10,499 nt of DNA from Actinomycetes bacterium (lineage in GTDB: Bacteria; Actinomycetota; Actinomycetes; Actinomycetales; Microbacteriaceae), in contig JAEZSU010000182.1 of assembly GCA_023421635.1 (NCBI GenBank), forward strand, positions 1 through 10,499, read 5' to 3'. Positions 1 to 6,640 of this stretch are shown piece by piece. A model generated the notes under the pieces. That model saw nothing but the letters and a program-made list of their open reading frames with translations, had not been told where the DNA came from and ran no database searches. Each line of letters begins with the position of its first letter. Positions within the stretch are counted from its first letter, which is position 1. The translations under genes were made by a program, and so were the position numbers.

Positions 1-170
1 GGCAGTCGTTCCAGCTCGTGCACGTGTACGACGACACCATCACGCACGCGGTCGTCCCGGTCGTCTCGGCGGAGGTCGCCACGGGCTTCGACGCCGCCTG
101 GGTGGAGCGGATGGCGCGCCTCACCCCCGAGGAGCGCCTCGAGGCCTTCTCGCGCAAACCCGCCCGCTGA
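1..170 (+). CDS. C-terminal end of a probable metallophosphoesterase (CpdA/Rv0805-like), partial at 5' side
   Basis: An open frame enters from the left edge (first full codon at position 3) and ends at TGA 168-170, leaving 55 complete codons. The peptide starts QSFQLVHVYDDTITHAVVPV and ends in a charged tail (LTPEERLEAFSRKPAR). The segment LVHVYDDTITHAVVPV resembles the last beta-strands after the metal-binding core of calcineurin-type phosphoesterases of the CpdA/Rv0805 (cyclic-nucleotide phosphodiesterase) group. All catalytic metal ligands lie outside the window, so the assignment rests on this tail alone. It is on the same strand as aspA, 113 bases upstream of it, with no clear terminator between them. 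It could be another class of protein. The reading frame is secure and the function is tentative. Confidence 0.5.
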   Translation, partial: QSFQLVHVYDDTITHAVVPVVSAEVATGFDAAWVERMARLTPEERLEAFSRKPAR

Positions 171-239
171 CCGCCGTCGCGTCCAGTGCACGAGGCGGTG
201 TTCTCCGCAACGGCCAGCGGCGACCGCTCGTCACGAGGC

Positions 240-245
240 TAGGCT
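240..245 (+). promoter_or_regulatory. Possible -10 element for aspA (TAGGCT)
   Basis: TAGGCT fits the actinobacterial -10 pattern TAnnnT and is identical to the hexamer in front of the tetR-like gene (6067-6072). Initiation about 6-7 bases downstream would give an aspA leader of roughly 30 bases. I see no convincing -35. The 113-base gap between the upstream stop and aspA holds nothing else I can name, apart from a short GGGG-CAT-CCCC hairpin at 247-257. Confidence 0.35.
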
Positions 246-272
246 CGGGGCATCCCCCGGCAGACGACCCAC

Positions 273-277
273 AAGGA
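273..277 (+). promoter_or_regulatory. aspA ribosome binding site (AAGGA)
   Basis: AAGGA ends 6 bases before ATG 284. A second in-frame ATG at 290 would leave a 12-base spacing, so this site favours 284 as the start. Confidence 0.6.
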
Positions 278-283
278 CGACGC

Positions 284-1756
284 ATGGACATGGACGCGAC
301 GACGCGTACCCGCACGGAGACCGACTCACTGGGATCGATGGAGATCCCGGCCGACGCGTACTGGGGCATCCACACCGCCCGCGCGCTGGAGAACTTCCCG
401 ATCGCCAAGCGGCCCATCTCGGTGTACCCCGAGATGGTGACGGCGCTGGCGATGGTGAAACAGGCCGCGGCGCGCGCGAACCGCGACATCGGCGTGCTCG
501 CGCCCGAGAAGGCCGACCTCATCGACAAGGCCTCCCAGCTCGTGATCGACGGGAGCTTCCACGACCAGTTCGTCGTCGGGGTCATCCAGGGCGGTGCCGG
601 CACCTCGACGAACATGAACGCGAACGAGGTGATCACGAACGTCGCCCTGGAACTGGCGGGCCGCCCGAAGGGGGACTACGCGTTCCTCTCGCCGATCGAC
701 GACACGAACCGCGGGCAGTCCACCAACGACGTCTACCCCACCGCCATCAAGGTCGGCCTCTCGCTGAGCCTGCAGAGCCTGCTCACCGAGCTGAGCGCGC
801 TGCGCGAGGCGTTCATGGCCAAAGCGGTCGAGTTCCACGACGTGCTGAAGGTCGGCCGGACGCAGCTGCAGGATGCCGTGCCCATGACCCTCGGGCAGGA
901 GTTCCACGGATTCGCGACCACCCTCGGCGAGGACGAGCACCGCCTCCGCGAGAACGCCTGGCTGCTGCACGAGGTGAACCTCGGCGCCACCGCGATCGGC
1001 ACCGGCATCACCTCGCACCCCGACTACGCGGCCACCGTGGTCACGCATCTGCGTGCCATCTCCGGACTCGACCTGGAGACGGCGGCGGATCTCGTCGAGT
1101 CGACGAGCGACACCGGCGCCTTCATGTCGTTCTCCTCCTCGCTCAAGCGCAACGCCATCAAGCTGTCGAAGATCTGCAACGACCTGCGGCTGCTCTCGTC
1201 CGGGCCCCAGGCGGGGCTCGGCGAGATCAACCTCCCGCCGCGGCAGGCGGGCTCCAGCATCATGCCCGGCAAGGTCAACCCGGTCATCCCGGAGGTGGTG
1301 AACCAGGTCGCCTTCGCCGTGGCAGGGGCAGACATGACCGTCACGATGGCGGTGGAAGGCGGGCAGCTGCAGCTGAACGCGTTCGAACCGGTCATCGCGC
1401 ATTCGATCTTCCAGTCGATCACCTGGATGCGGCAGGCGATGTGGACGCTCCGGGTCAACTGCGTCGAGGGCATCACCGCGAACCGCGACCGGCTGGGCGC
1501 CATGGTCGGCTCCTCGGTCGGCGTGATCACCGCGCTGACGCCGTTCATCGGGTACGCGGCCGCCGCCGCGCTGGCCAAGACGGCGCTGCTGACCGGCCGG
1601 AACGTCGCCGACCTCGTCGTGGAGGCCGGGCTCATGGGCCGGGACGAGGTCGTCAAGCAGCTCTCGCCGGCGCGGCTGTCGGGACTCGAGACCGTCACGG
1701 CGGCGATCCCGATCGTCGTCGACCCGGACGCGGCGCCTGTGGACTCGCGGTCCTGA
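284..1756 (+). CDS. aspA: Aspartate ammonia-lyase (aspartase)
   Basis: The 490-residue protein belongs to the fumarase/aspartase superfamily and should catalyse reversible deamination of L-aspartate to fumarate and ammonia in the cytosol as a homotetramer. The family signature GSSIMPGKVNP starts at residue 323, with the flexible-loop catalytic serine at 324/325. Other conserved blocks are GAGTSTNMNANEVI (about 104-117), STNDVYPTA from residue 146, and GRTQLQDAVPMTLGQEF from residue 191. STNDVYPTA and GRTQLQDAVP are the aspartase versions of these motifs; class II fumarases usually have different residues there. Length is close to the usual 470-500. The start at 284 has an AAGGA site six bases upstream. 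A PrsW-type gene follows after 28 bases but appears to have its own promoter. In a free-living actinobacterium the likely role is aspartate catabolism and nitrogen release. Identification is strong. Confidence 0.95.
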   Translation: MDMDATTRTRTETDSLGSMEIPADAYWGIHTARALENFPIAKRPISVYPEMVTALAMVKQAAARANRDIGVLAPEKADLIDKASQLVIDGSFHDQFVVGVIQGGAGTSTNMNANEVITNVALELAGRPKGDYAFLSPIDDTNRGQSTNDVYPTAIKVGLSLSLQSLLTELSALREAFMAKAVEFHDVLKVGRTQLQDAVPMTLGQEFHGFATTLGEDEHRLRENAWLLHEVNLGATAIGTGITSHPDYAATVVTHLRAISGLDLETAADLVESTSDTGAFMSFSSSLKRNAIKLSKICNDLRLLSSGPQAGLGEINLPPRQAGSSIMPGKVNPVIPEVVNQVAFAVAGADMTVTMAVEGGQLQLNAFEPVIAHSIFQSITWMRQAMWTLRVNCVEGITANRDRLGAMVGSSVGVITALTPFIGYAAAAALAKTALLTGRNVADLVVEAGLMGRDEVVKQLSPARLSGLETVTAAIPIVVDPDAAPVDSRS

Positions 1757-1771
1757 GCCGGCGCGGCGCTC

Positions 1772-1777
1772 TACACT
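1772..1777 (+). promoter_or_regulatory. Predicted leaderless -10 element (TACACT) for the PrsW-family gene
   Basis: TACACT matches TAnnnT and ends 7 bases before ATG 1785, so transcription would begin at or next to the start codon. No Shine-Dalgarno sequence is visible before that ATG, as expected for a leaderless mRNA. The element lies in the 28-base gap after aspA. Confidence 0.45.
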
Positions 1778-1784
1778 GGCGGCC

Positions 1785-2981
1785 ATGAGTCGGTCCGGGC
1801 GCCCACAGCATCCCGTCTCCTACCCATCCCCGCTGGCGCAGCCGACGCTCCTCGTGCCGCCGCCTGCGCCCGCCCCGCACCCCGCGCGGCAGCAGGCGGA
1901 GCTGCCCCGCGTGCGGCGGACCGGCGCGCTCGCGATCTGGATCTTCGCGCTGCTCGCCGTGCTGCTCGTGGTGCTCGCCGCGTACTTCCTCGGCGCGCTC
2001 GGCGCCGGCGCGTCGATAGCCGGCACGGTCCTGGCGCTGATCCCGTTCGTGGGCGTCTTCCTGGCGCTGCGGGCCGTGGACCGCTGGGAGCCGGAGCCCC
2101 GACCACTGATCGTGCTCGCGCTCGTGTGGGGGGCGGTCGCGGCCGTGGTCATCGCGCTGGCGGTCGATCTCGGGCTCACCCTCGCCTTCGGTGCGGGCAG
2201 CGTCGGCGGCGTCCTCGGGGCGGTCGTACAGGCGCCGATCGTGGAGGAGCTCGCCAAGGGGATCGGCGTGCTGCTCGTCCTGGCCGCAGGACGGCGCGCG
2301 TTCGACGGGCCGGTCGACGGCGTCGTCTACGGCGGCCTGATCGGCGCCGGGTTCGCGTTCACCGAGAACATCCAGTACTTCGCGATCGCCGTCATCGAGG
2401 GCGGCGCCGGGCAGGCGGGGGTCGTGTTCTTCCTCCGTGCGATCCTTTCGCCCTTCGCGCACGTGATGTTCACCGCGCTCACCGGCTTCGCCGTGGGGCT
2501 GGCGGTGCGCCGCGGGCGTCGCGGCGGGGCGGTCGCGTCAGCCTGGTGCACCGGGCTCGTCGGCGCGATCCTGCTCCATGCGCTGTGGAACGGCTCCGCG
2601 GCCTTCGGTGATTTCTTCGGCCTGTACCTGACCCTGCAGGTGCCGCTGTTCGTGCTGTTCATCCTCGGGATGCTGGCGCTCCGCCGCGAGGAGGCGCGGC
2701 TCACCCGGCAGCGACTCGGCGAGTACGCCGCGGCCGGGTGGTTCACCGCAGACGAGGTGCAGCTGCTCGCGACCGCGCCCGGCAGGCGGGCCGGGCTCGC
2801 CTGGGCGGCGCGGCTGCCAGGCGACCGGCGGCCCCAGATGCGGGACTTCATCCGCGAGGCCACTTCGCTCGCCGCCGCCAGGCAGCGGCTCATCTCGGGC
2901 CGTGACCCGAAAGCGGCCGTGGAGGAGCGGTCCCTGCTGGTGCGCACCGCAGCGGCGCGGGAACGGCTCTACGCCGGGTGA
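1785..2981 (+). CDS. PrsW-family intramembrane metalloprotease-like protein
   Basis: This 398-residue membrane protein carries the PrsW family motifs: PIVEELAKG with E154-E155, FAFTENIQY with E194-N195, PFAHVMFTALTG with H226, and ILLHALWNG with H265. In this superfamily, related to CAAX-type proteases, the paired glutamates and the histidines are thought to bind the metal in the membrane. About 44 N-terminal residues are rich in proline and alanine and should be cytosolic. Seven to nine hydrophobic segments follow from about residue 47 to 300, then a soluble, arginine-rich tail of about 95 residues. PrsW of Bacillus cleaves an anti-sigma factor, but actinobacterial homologues are mostly uncharacterised and no anti-sigma gene is visible here, so no substrate can be named. 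The start is supported by a -10 seven bases upstream and the lack of a ribosome binding site. Confidence 0.85.
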   Translation: MSRSGRPQHPVSYPSPLAQPTLLVPPPAPAPHPARQQAELPRVRRTGALAIWIFALLAVLLVVLAAYFLGALGAGASIAGTVLALIPFVGVFLALRAVDRWEPEPRPLIVLALVWGAVAAVVIALAVDLGLTLAFGAGSVGGVLGAVVQAPIVEELAKGIGVLLVLAAGRRAFDGPVDGVVYGGLIGAGFAFTENIQYFAIAVIEGGAGQAGVVFFLRAILSPFAHVMFTALTGFAVGLAVRRGRRGGAVASAWCTGLVGAILLHALWNGSAAFGDFFGLYLTLQVPLFVLFILGMLALRREEARLTRQRLGEYAAAGWFTADEVQLLATAPGRRAGLAWAARLPGDRRPQMRDFIREATSLAAARQRLISGRDPKAAVEERSLLVRTAAARERLYAG

Positions 2982-3052
2982 GTCGCGAGGGCCGTCGCAC
3001 GTGATCAAGGACGGCATCCGTGGACACGTCCGCGAAACACGACGCCGATACG

Positions 3053-3074
3053 GTCTGAACTGATCGGTTCAGAC
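3053..3074 (+). promoter_or_regulatory. Perfect inverted repeat, candidate repressor operator of the deaminase-monooxygenase operon
   Basis: GTCTGAAC (3053-3060), a six-base centre and GTTCAGAC (3067-3074) form a perfect 8-bp inverted repeat spanning 22 bp. Size, symmetry and TGAAC/GTTCA half-sites are typical of TetR-family operators. A possible -10 (TACGGT, 3049-3054) overlaps its left edge, and the deaminase ribosome binding site begins six bases after its right edge. A protein bound here would block transcription. In RNA the same repeat would form a hairpin just before the binding site. The TetR-family gene at 5485-6060 is the obvious candidate binder, which is inference only. Confidence 0.5.
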
Positions 3075-3079
3075 TCATC

Positions 3080-3085
3080 GGAGGA
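3080..3085 (+). promoter_or_regulatory. Ribosome binding site of the deaminase gene (GGAGGA)
   Basis: GGAGGA lies three bases before ATG 3089. Although the spacing is short, it is the strongest Shine-Dalgarno match in the window. It sets this leadered operon apart from the leaderless genes nearby. Confidence 0.6.
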
Positions 3086-3088
3086 CCC

Positions 3089-4084
3089 ATGTCAACGCGC
3101 GATCTCGCCGCCCTGCCGAAGGGGCACCTGCACATCCACCTCGAGGCCGCCATGCGCCCGGCGACGCTGACCGAACTCGCCGCGGCCATGGGCGTCGACC
3201 TGCCCGAGACGACCGGGTTCACCGATTTCACGGCCTTCGCGGACATGTACCGGGGGCTGCTCGCGGTGCTGCGCGCGCCCGCCAACCTCGAGCGACTCAT
3301 CGACGAGGCCGTCGCCGACGCGGCCGCCGACGGTGTCGTCTACATCGAGTTCGGCGTGAGTCCCGACTTCCACGCCGACACGTACGGCAGCGCGGAAGCC
3401 GCGCTGGACGCGCACCTCGCCGCGGCCGCTGCGGCGGGCCGTGCGCACGGCGTCGAGGTGGGCCTCATGGTGACGATCGACCGCACCCTGGGCATCGAAC
3501 CCGCGATCGCCCTGGCCGAACTCGCAGCATCCCGCGCCGGTCGCGGCGTCGTCTCGCTCGGCCTCGCGAACGAGGAGCGGGGGAACCCCGCGGCGGACTT
3601 CGCCGAGGCCTTCGCGATCGCGCGTGCCGCCGGCCTCCAGGTGGCCCCGCATGCCGGCGAGCTCGTGGGGCCGGAGTCGGTATGGCAGGCCGTCGAGGTG
3701 CTCCACGCCGACCGCGTGCTCCACGGCGTGCGGGCGGTCGAGGACCCCGCCCTCGTCGCGACGCTCGCCGAGCGCGGCATCTGCCTCGACGTCTGCCCCA
3801 CCTCGAACGTGCTGCTGGAGGTCGTCGACGACCTCGCCGTGCATCCGTTGCCGCAGCTCCTCGACGCCGGCGTGCGGTGCTCGATCAACGCCGACGACCC
3901 CATCCTGTTCGGCCCGGGCGTGCTCGACGAGTACCTCGCCGCCAGGACCAGGATCGGCCTCACCGACGAGCAGCTCGCCGCGTGCGCGTGGAGCTCGATC
4001 GAGACGACCCTCGCCTCGGCCGAGACCAAGGCCCGCGCGAAGGCCGGGATCGATGCGTGGCTCGGGCTGGAGGTGGCCGCATGA
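3089..4084 (+). CDS. Adenosine/adenine deaminase-family metal-dependent hydrolase
   Basis: The 331-residue protein is an amidohydrolase TIM barrel of the adenosine deaminase family, which hydrolytically deaminates purines in the cytosol. Zinc-site residues are present: H15 and H17 (HIHLEAAMRP), HAGE with H188 and E191, H212 (RVLHGVRA), and D269-D270 (SINADDPILFG). Several pocket motifs differ from the family norm. HLEG is HLEA, the usual GHG or DHG around the third histidine is LHG, and the LDLAG region reads LGLANEERGNP. The latter looks closer to the GLDSSERGNP segment of adenine deaminases than to nucleoside deaminases. The residue CPTSNVLLEVV is also intermediate. The stop overlaps the start of the next gene (ATGA), so the two are translationally coupled. 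Family membership is firm; adenosine as substrate is not established. Confidence 0.85.
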   Translation: MSTRDLAALPKGHLHIHLEAAMRPATLTELAAAMGVDLPETTGFTDFTAFADMYRGLLAVLRAPANLERLIDEAVADAAADGVVYIEFGVSPDFHADTYGSAEAALDAHLAAAAAAGRAHGVEVGLMVTIDRTLGIEPAIALAELAASRAGRGVVSLGLANEERGNPAADFAEAFAIARAAGLQVAPHAGELVGPESVWQAVEVLHADRVLHGVRAVEDPALVATLAERGICLDVCPTSNVLLEVVDDLAVHPLPQLLDAGVRCSINADDPILFGPGVLDEYLAARTRIGLTDEQLAACAWSSIETTLASAETKARAKAGIDAWLGLEVAA

Positions 4085-5445
4085 GCAGGCCCCTCACCTT
4101 CGGCGTCTTCGAGGTCTACTCCCCGGAGGTCGGCGGCACCTACAGCTGGTCGCACCCCGCCAACGACAAGATCGACTTCCTGGACCCGGACCGCTGGGTG
4201 CGGGTCGCGCAGGTGATGGACCGCACGGGCTACGATTTCCTCTTCTTCGCCGACAGCTACGGGTACCCCATGGTCGACGGGGACATCGCGGAGATGTCGG
4301 TGCGCCGCGCCATCAACTTCCCGAACCTCGACCCCGCCACGATCATCCCGGTGCTCGCCTACGCGACCGAGCGACTCGGCTTCGTCGTCACCGCCAGCAC
4401 GGGCATCGATCACCCCGTCCAGCTCGCCCGCAAGTACGCATCGCTCGACCACGTCACCGGCGGTCGCATCGGCTGGAACATCGTCACCGGATCCTCGCAG
4501 AACGCCGTCGCCGCGCTGTTCGGGCAGACCGAGATGACCGCGCACGACGACCGCTATGCGATCGCCGCGGAGTACGTGGAGCTCGCGCGCAAGTTCTGGG
4601 AGCTCGGCTGGGACGACGACGCGCTGCTCGCCGATTGCGAGACCGAGGAGTACATCCACCCCGACCGGCTGCGGGCCATCTCGCACGAGGGGGAGCACTA
4701 CCGCTCCAACGGCCACTTCACAGTTCCCCCGTCCCCGCAGCGCACGCCGGTGCTGTTCCAGGCCGGCACCTCGGCGAAGGGCAAGGCGCTCGCCGCCGCC
4801 ACCGCCGAGGGGGTGTTCATCCAGGCGACCACGCCGGAGTTCACCGCACGCAACGCCGCCGACATCCGACGGATGGCGGCGGAGGCCGGGCGCGACCCGG
4901 AGTCGGTGAAGATCATCGCCGGTGTCACCGCGATCGTCGCCGACACCGACGAGGAGGCGCAGGCGCTCTACGAGGAGTTCCTCGGCATGCAGTCGGACGA
5001 GATGGTCGCGTCGCTCTACGCGGGCAACACCGGCATCAACCTGCTCGACCTCGACCCCGACGGCACGATCGAGCAGGCGTACGAGCGCGGTGGCGCGGTC
5101 GGCTTCCTCGGCACGAGCAACATCGAGCGGTTCCGCGAGGGCGCGGGGCGCCCTGCGCCCACCGTGCGGCAGATCCTCGACGAGCTGCGCGGTCGCGGCA
5201 CCCGCGGCTTCCTGCTCGTCGGCTCGCCGGAGACCGTCGCCGACGGCATCGCCGACCTCGCCGAGCGCGCCGGGCTCGACGGCTTCATGCTGGAACCGGT
5301 GTTCGGGCTCCGCGACGTGCAGGCGTTCGGCGAGCAGGTGCTCCCGATCCTGCGCGAACGGGGGCTCGCCGCCGAGCCGGTCGGCTCGACGCTCCGTGAG
5401 CACATCACGGGGATCGACGGGAACACCCGGATGGCGATCGCCTGA
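4081..5445 (+). CDS. NtaA/SnaA/DszA-type LLM-class flavin-dependent monooxygenase
   Basis: The 454-residue protein belongs to the bacterial luciferase-like (LLM) class, in the branch containing nitrilotriacetate (NtaA), pristinamycin (SnaA) and dibenzothiophene-sulfone (DszA) monooxygenases. Members use reduced FMN supplied by a separate reductase plus O2 to oxidise small molecules in the cytosol. Recognisable blocks are FFADSYG from residue 55, NFPNLDPATIIPVLAYAT (about 80-97), and SLDHVTGGRIGWNIVTG from residue 121, followed by SSQNAVAALFG. Length fits the family (430-470). The ATG overlaps the deaminase stop by four bases, so no separate promoter is needed and joint function is likely. No flavin reductase gene lies in the window. 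A hairpin terminator follows five bases after the stop. The family call is strong; the substrate cannot be read from the sequence. Confidence 0.9.
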   Translation: MSRPLTFGVFEVYSPEVGGTYSWSHPANDKIDFLDPDRWVRVAQVMDRTGYDFLFFADSYGYPMVDGDIAEMSVRRAINFPNLDPATIIPVLAYATERLGFVVTASTGIDHPVQLARKYASLDHVTGGRIGWNIVTGSSQNAVAALFGQTEMTAHDDRYAIAAEYVELARKFWELGWDDDALLADCETEEYIHPDRLRAISHEGEHYRSNGHFTVPPSPQRTPVLFQAGTSAKGKALAAATAEGVFIQATTPEFTARNAADIRRMAAEAGRDPESVKIIAGVTAIVADTDEEAQALYEEFLGMQSDEMVASLYAGNTGINLLDLDPDGTIEQAYERGGAVGFLGTSNIERFREGAGRPAPTVRQILDELRGRGTRGFLLVGSPETVADGIADLAERAGLDGFMLEPVFGLRDVQAFGEQVLPILRERGLAAEPVGSTLREHITGIDGNTRMAIA

Positions 5446-5449
5446 CGCT

Positions 5450-5477
5450 CCGCCGGCCCGGATCCCCGGGTCGGCGG
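5450..5477. terminator. Bidirectional hairpin terminator between the monooxygenase and tetR-like genes
   Basis: CCGCCGGCCCGG (5450-5461) pairs with CCGGGTCGGCGG (5466-5477): a 12-bp stem with one G-U pair and an ATCC loop. It fills most of the 39-base gap between the two convergent stop codons. There is no long U tract, as is common in high-GC actinobacteria. Confidence 0.75.
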
Positions 5478-5484
5478 TTCGGGC

Positions 5485-6060
5485 TCAGGACGCCGTGGCG
5501 AACAACGACGCCACGGCGTGGTCGTGCGCGCGGTCGAGCGCGTCGGGCGCGATGCCGGTCAACAGCTCGATCTGCAGCCCGCGCCAGAGTGCCAGCAGCT
5601 GCAGCGTCGCGCGCTCGGCGCCCCCCGGACTCCAGCCGTGCGCGACGAAGGCGCCGCGGATCCCGTCCGGCCAGTGCGTCGAAAGCACACCGAGCTGCGC
5701 GACGTGCTCCTCGGGGGCGCGGATCGAGGTCGTGACGAGGTCGAAGAAGAGCTTCAGATAGTCGCGGTGGGCGTCGTCGCGGAGCACCCGCCAGCCGGTG
5801 GCGAGCACCTCGGGCATGGGGACCGGACGCGACAGCGACGGGATGAGATCGGCGAGGCCGGGGAAGCGCTCGTAGGCGGCGAGCGACGCGCGGGTGAACA
5901 GCTCGTCCTTGGAGCCGAAGTAGTACAGCAGCATCCGGTTGTTCGACCCGACGGCCTTCGCGAGCTGCGACAGCGACAGGGCCACGACCCCCCGCTCCAG
6001 GATCACACCGACCGCGGCGTCCAGCAGACGGCGGGCTTCGGGGGAGTCGGCGGCGGGCAC
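5485..6060 (-). CDS. TetR-family transcriptional regulator
   Basis: The 191-residue protein has the TetR layout. The N-terminal helix-turn-helix covers about residues 12-55, with recognition-helix segment VGSNNRMLLYYFGSKDEL from residue 37; YYFGSKDEL is the family hallmark. A helical ligand-binding and dimerisation domain fills the rest and cannot be assigned a ligand. The GTG at 6060 is chosen because a -10 hexamer (TAGGCT) ends six bases upstream and no Shine-Dalgarno sequence precedes it, which fits a leaderless transcript. The gene converges on the deaminase-monooxygenase operon and is divergent from the FKBP gene. Local regulators often control neighbours, so the operon with the 3053-3074 palindrome is the most likely target. 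The inverted repeat at 6091-6141, upstream of its own promoter, could serve autoregulation. Both links are inferred. Confidence 0.88.
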   Translation of the reverse strand: MPAADSPEARRLLDAAVGVILERGVVALSLSQLAKAVGSNNRMLLYYFGSKDELFTRASLAAYERFPGLADLIPSLSRPVPMPEVLATGWRVLRDDAHRDYLKLFFDLVTTSIRAPEEHVAQLGVLSTHWPDGIRGAFVAHGWSPGGAERATLQLLALWRGLQIELLTGIAPDALDRAHDHAVASLFATAS

Positions 6061-6066
6061 CCCGAC

Positions 6067-6072
6067 AGCCTA
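6067..6072 (-). promoter_or_regulatory. Predicted leaderless -10 element (TAGGCT) of the tetR-like gene
   Basis: Read on the minus strand, TAGGCT is followed by exactly six bases and then the GTG start at 6060. The spacing is the same as for the EamA and oxygenase genes. Confidence 0.5.
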
Positions 6073-6090
6073 TGGGAGCACCCGGACGAG

Positions 6091-6141
6091 ACTCAGCGCC
6101 CGGTGCCGCGGCGATGCCTGCGTGTCTCCCGGGCGCTGAGT
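6091..6141. repeat. Perfect 13-bp inverted repeat with 25-base spacer in the tetR/FKBP divergent gap
   Basis: ACTCAGCGCCCGG (6091-6103) and CCGGGCGCTGAGT (6129-6141) are exact reverse complements. The left arm starts 18 bases beyond the tetR-like -10 hexamer, and the right arm ends 83 bases before the FKBP start. A smaller palindrome, CCTGA-GA-TCAGG (6145-6156), and a tandem GCGGCCCT pair (6162-6177) follow. It could be a looped operator, a cruciform, or the terminal repeats of a tiny element; the sequence does not decide between these. Confidence 0.6.
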
Positions 6142-6212
6142 TGGCCTGAGATCAGGATGCGGCGGCCCTGCGGCCCTGTCAAGAGGCGGGCACGGGCGCC
6201 GCCGCGAGGTGC

Positions 6213-6218
6213 TTGGAT
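6213..6218 (+). promoter_or_regulatory. Weak candidate leaderless -10 (TTGGAT) for the FKBP gene
   Basis: TTGGAT lies six bases before ATG 6225, the same spacing as the TAnnnT elements of three minus-strand genes, but its second base is T instead of A. GGATGG could alternatively act as a poor ribosome binding site. Confidence 0.25.
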
Positions 6219-6224
6219 GGTCAT

Positions 6225-6593
6225 ATGACTGACAACCGCAGCAAGCCCGAGTTCGACGCGCCCGCAGGTCCCGCTCCCGCGGACCTGGTCATCCGCGACA
6301 TCATCGTCGGCGACGGCCCCGAGGCCAAGCCGGGCGACACCGTCACGGTCCACTACGCAGGCGTGGAGTACGAGTCGGGCGAGGAGTTCGATTCCTCGTG
6401 GGGTCGCGGCGAGAGCATCCAGTTCCCGCTGCGCGGCCTCATCCAGGGCTGGCAGGACGGCATCCCCGGCATGAAGGTCGGCGGCCGTCGCGAGCTCATC
6501 ATCCCGCCGCACCTGGCCTACGGTCCGGCCGGCGGCCACTTCCTCGGCGGGAAGACCCTCATCTTCATCATCGACCTGCTCGCCGTCGGCTGA
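6225..6593 (+). CDS. FKBP-type peptidyl-prolyl cis-trans isomerase
   Basis: The 122-residue single-domain FKBP should catalyse cis-trans isomerisation of Xaa-Pro bonds during protein folding. After about 20 variable residues the FKBP fold runs to the end. Active-site positions visible are Y44 (VHYAGVEY), F55-D56 (EEFDSSW), the I73-Q74-G75-W76 segment (LIQGWQDGIPGMKVGGRRELIIP), and H96-L97-A98-Y99-G100. It ends with TLIFIIDLLAV, the closing beta-strand. There is no signal peptide or lipobox, so it is expected to be cytosolic. ATG 6225 is preferred over the in-frame TTG at 6213, because the extra residues add nothing to the family alignment. It is monocistronic, closed by a hairpin terminator about 15 bases after the stop. 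Confidence 0.93.
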   Translation: MTDNRSKPEFDAPAGPAPADLVIRDIIVGDGPEAKPGDTVTVHYAGVEYESGEEFDSSWGRGESIQFPLRGLIQGWQDGIPGMKVGGRRELIIPPHLAYGPAGGHFLGGKTLIFIIDLLAVG

Positions 6594-6607
6594 GCGGAAC
6601 GATCCTT

Positions 6608-6637
6608 CGGAACCCCGGGCCCGGTCCCGGGGTTCCG
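6608..6637 (+). terminator. Hairpin terminator of the FKBP gene
   Basis: CGGAACCCCGGG (6608-6619) and CCCGGGGTTCCG (6626-6637) form a perfect 12-bp stem around a CCCGGT loop, followed by TCGTTCC. It lies shortly after the FKBP stop on the same strand. Confidence 0.8.
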
Positions 6638-6640
6638 TCG

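Noticed and set aside
326..1786. Long open frame on the minus strand opposite aspA (486 codons)
   Set aside because: It is a mirror of the aspA codon bias: arginine-, aspartate- and histidine-rich without any domain, while the plus strand encodes an unmistakable aspartase.
2991..3015. GCCGTC...GACGGC as a terminator after the PrsW-family gene
   Set aside because: Only 6 bp with a 13-base loop and no tail; too weak to call. The CACGTG in the loop is probably chance.
3340..5403. 687-codon open frame on the minus strand opposite the deaminase and monooxygenase
   Set aside because: It crosses two certain genes and has low-complexity composition typical of antisense frames at high GC. No start signal is seen.
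3624..5445. Plus-strand long frames that include the deaminase 3' end in other phases and, in one case, continue in phase with the monooxygenase from 3682
   Set aside because: The in-phase upstream extension of the monooxygenase is arginine-rich noise lying over the deaminase frame; ATG 4081 with the ATGA overlap is the natural start.
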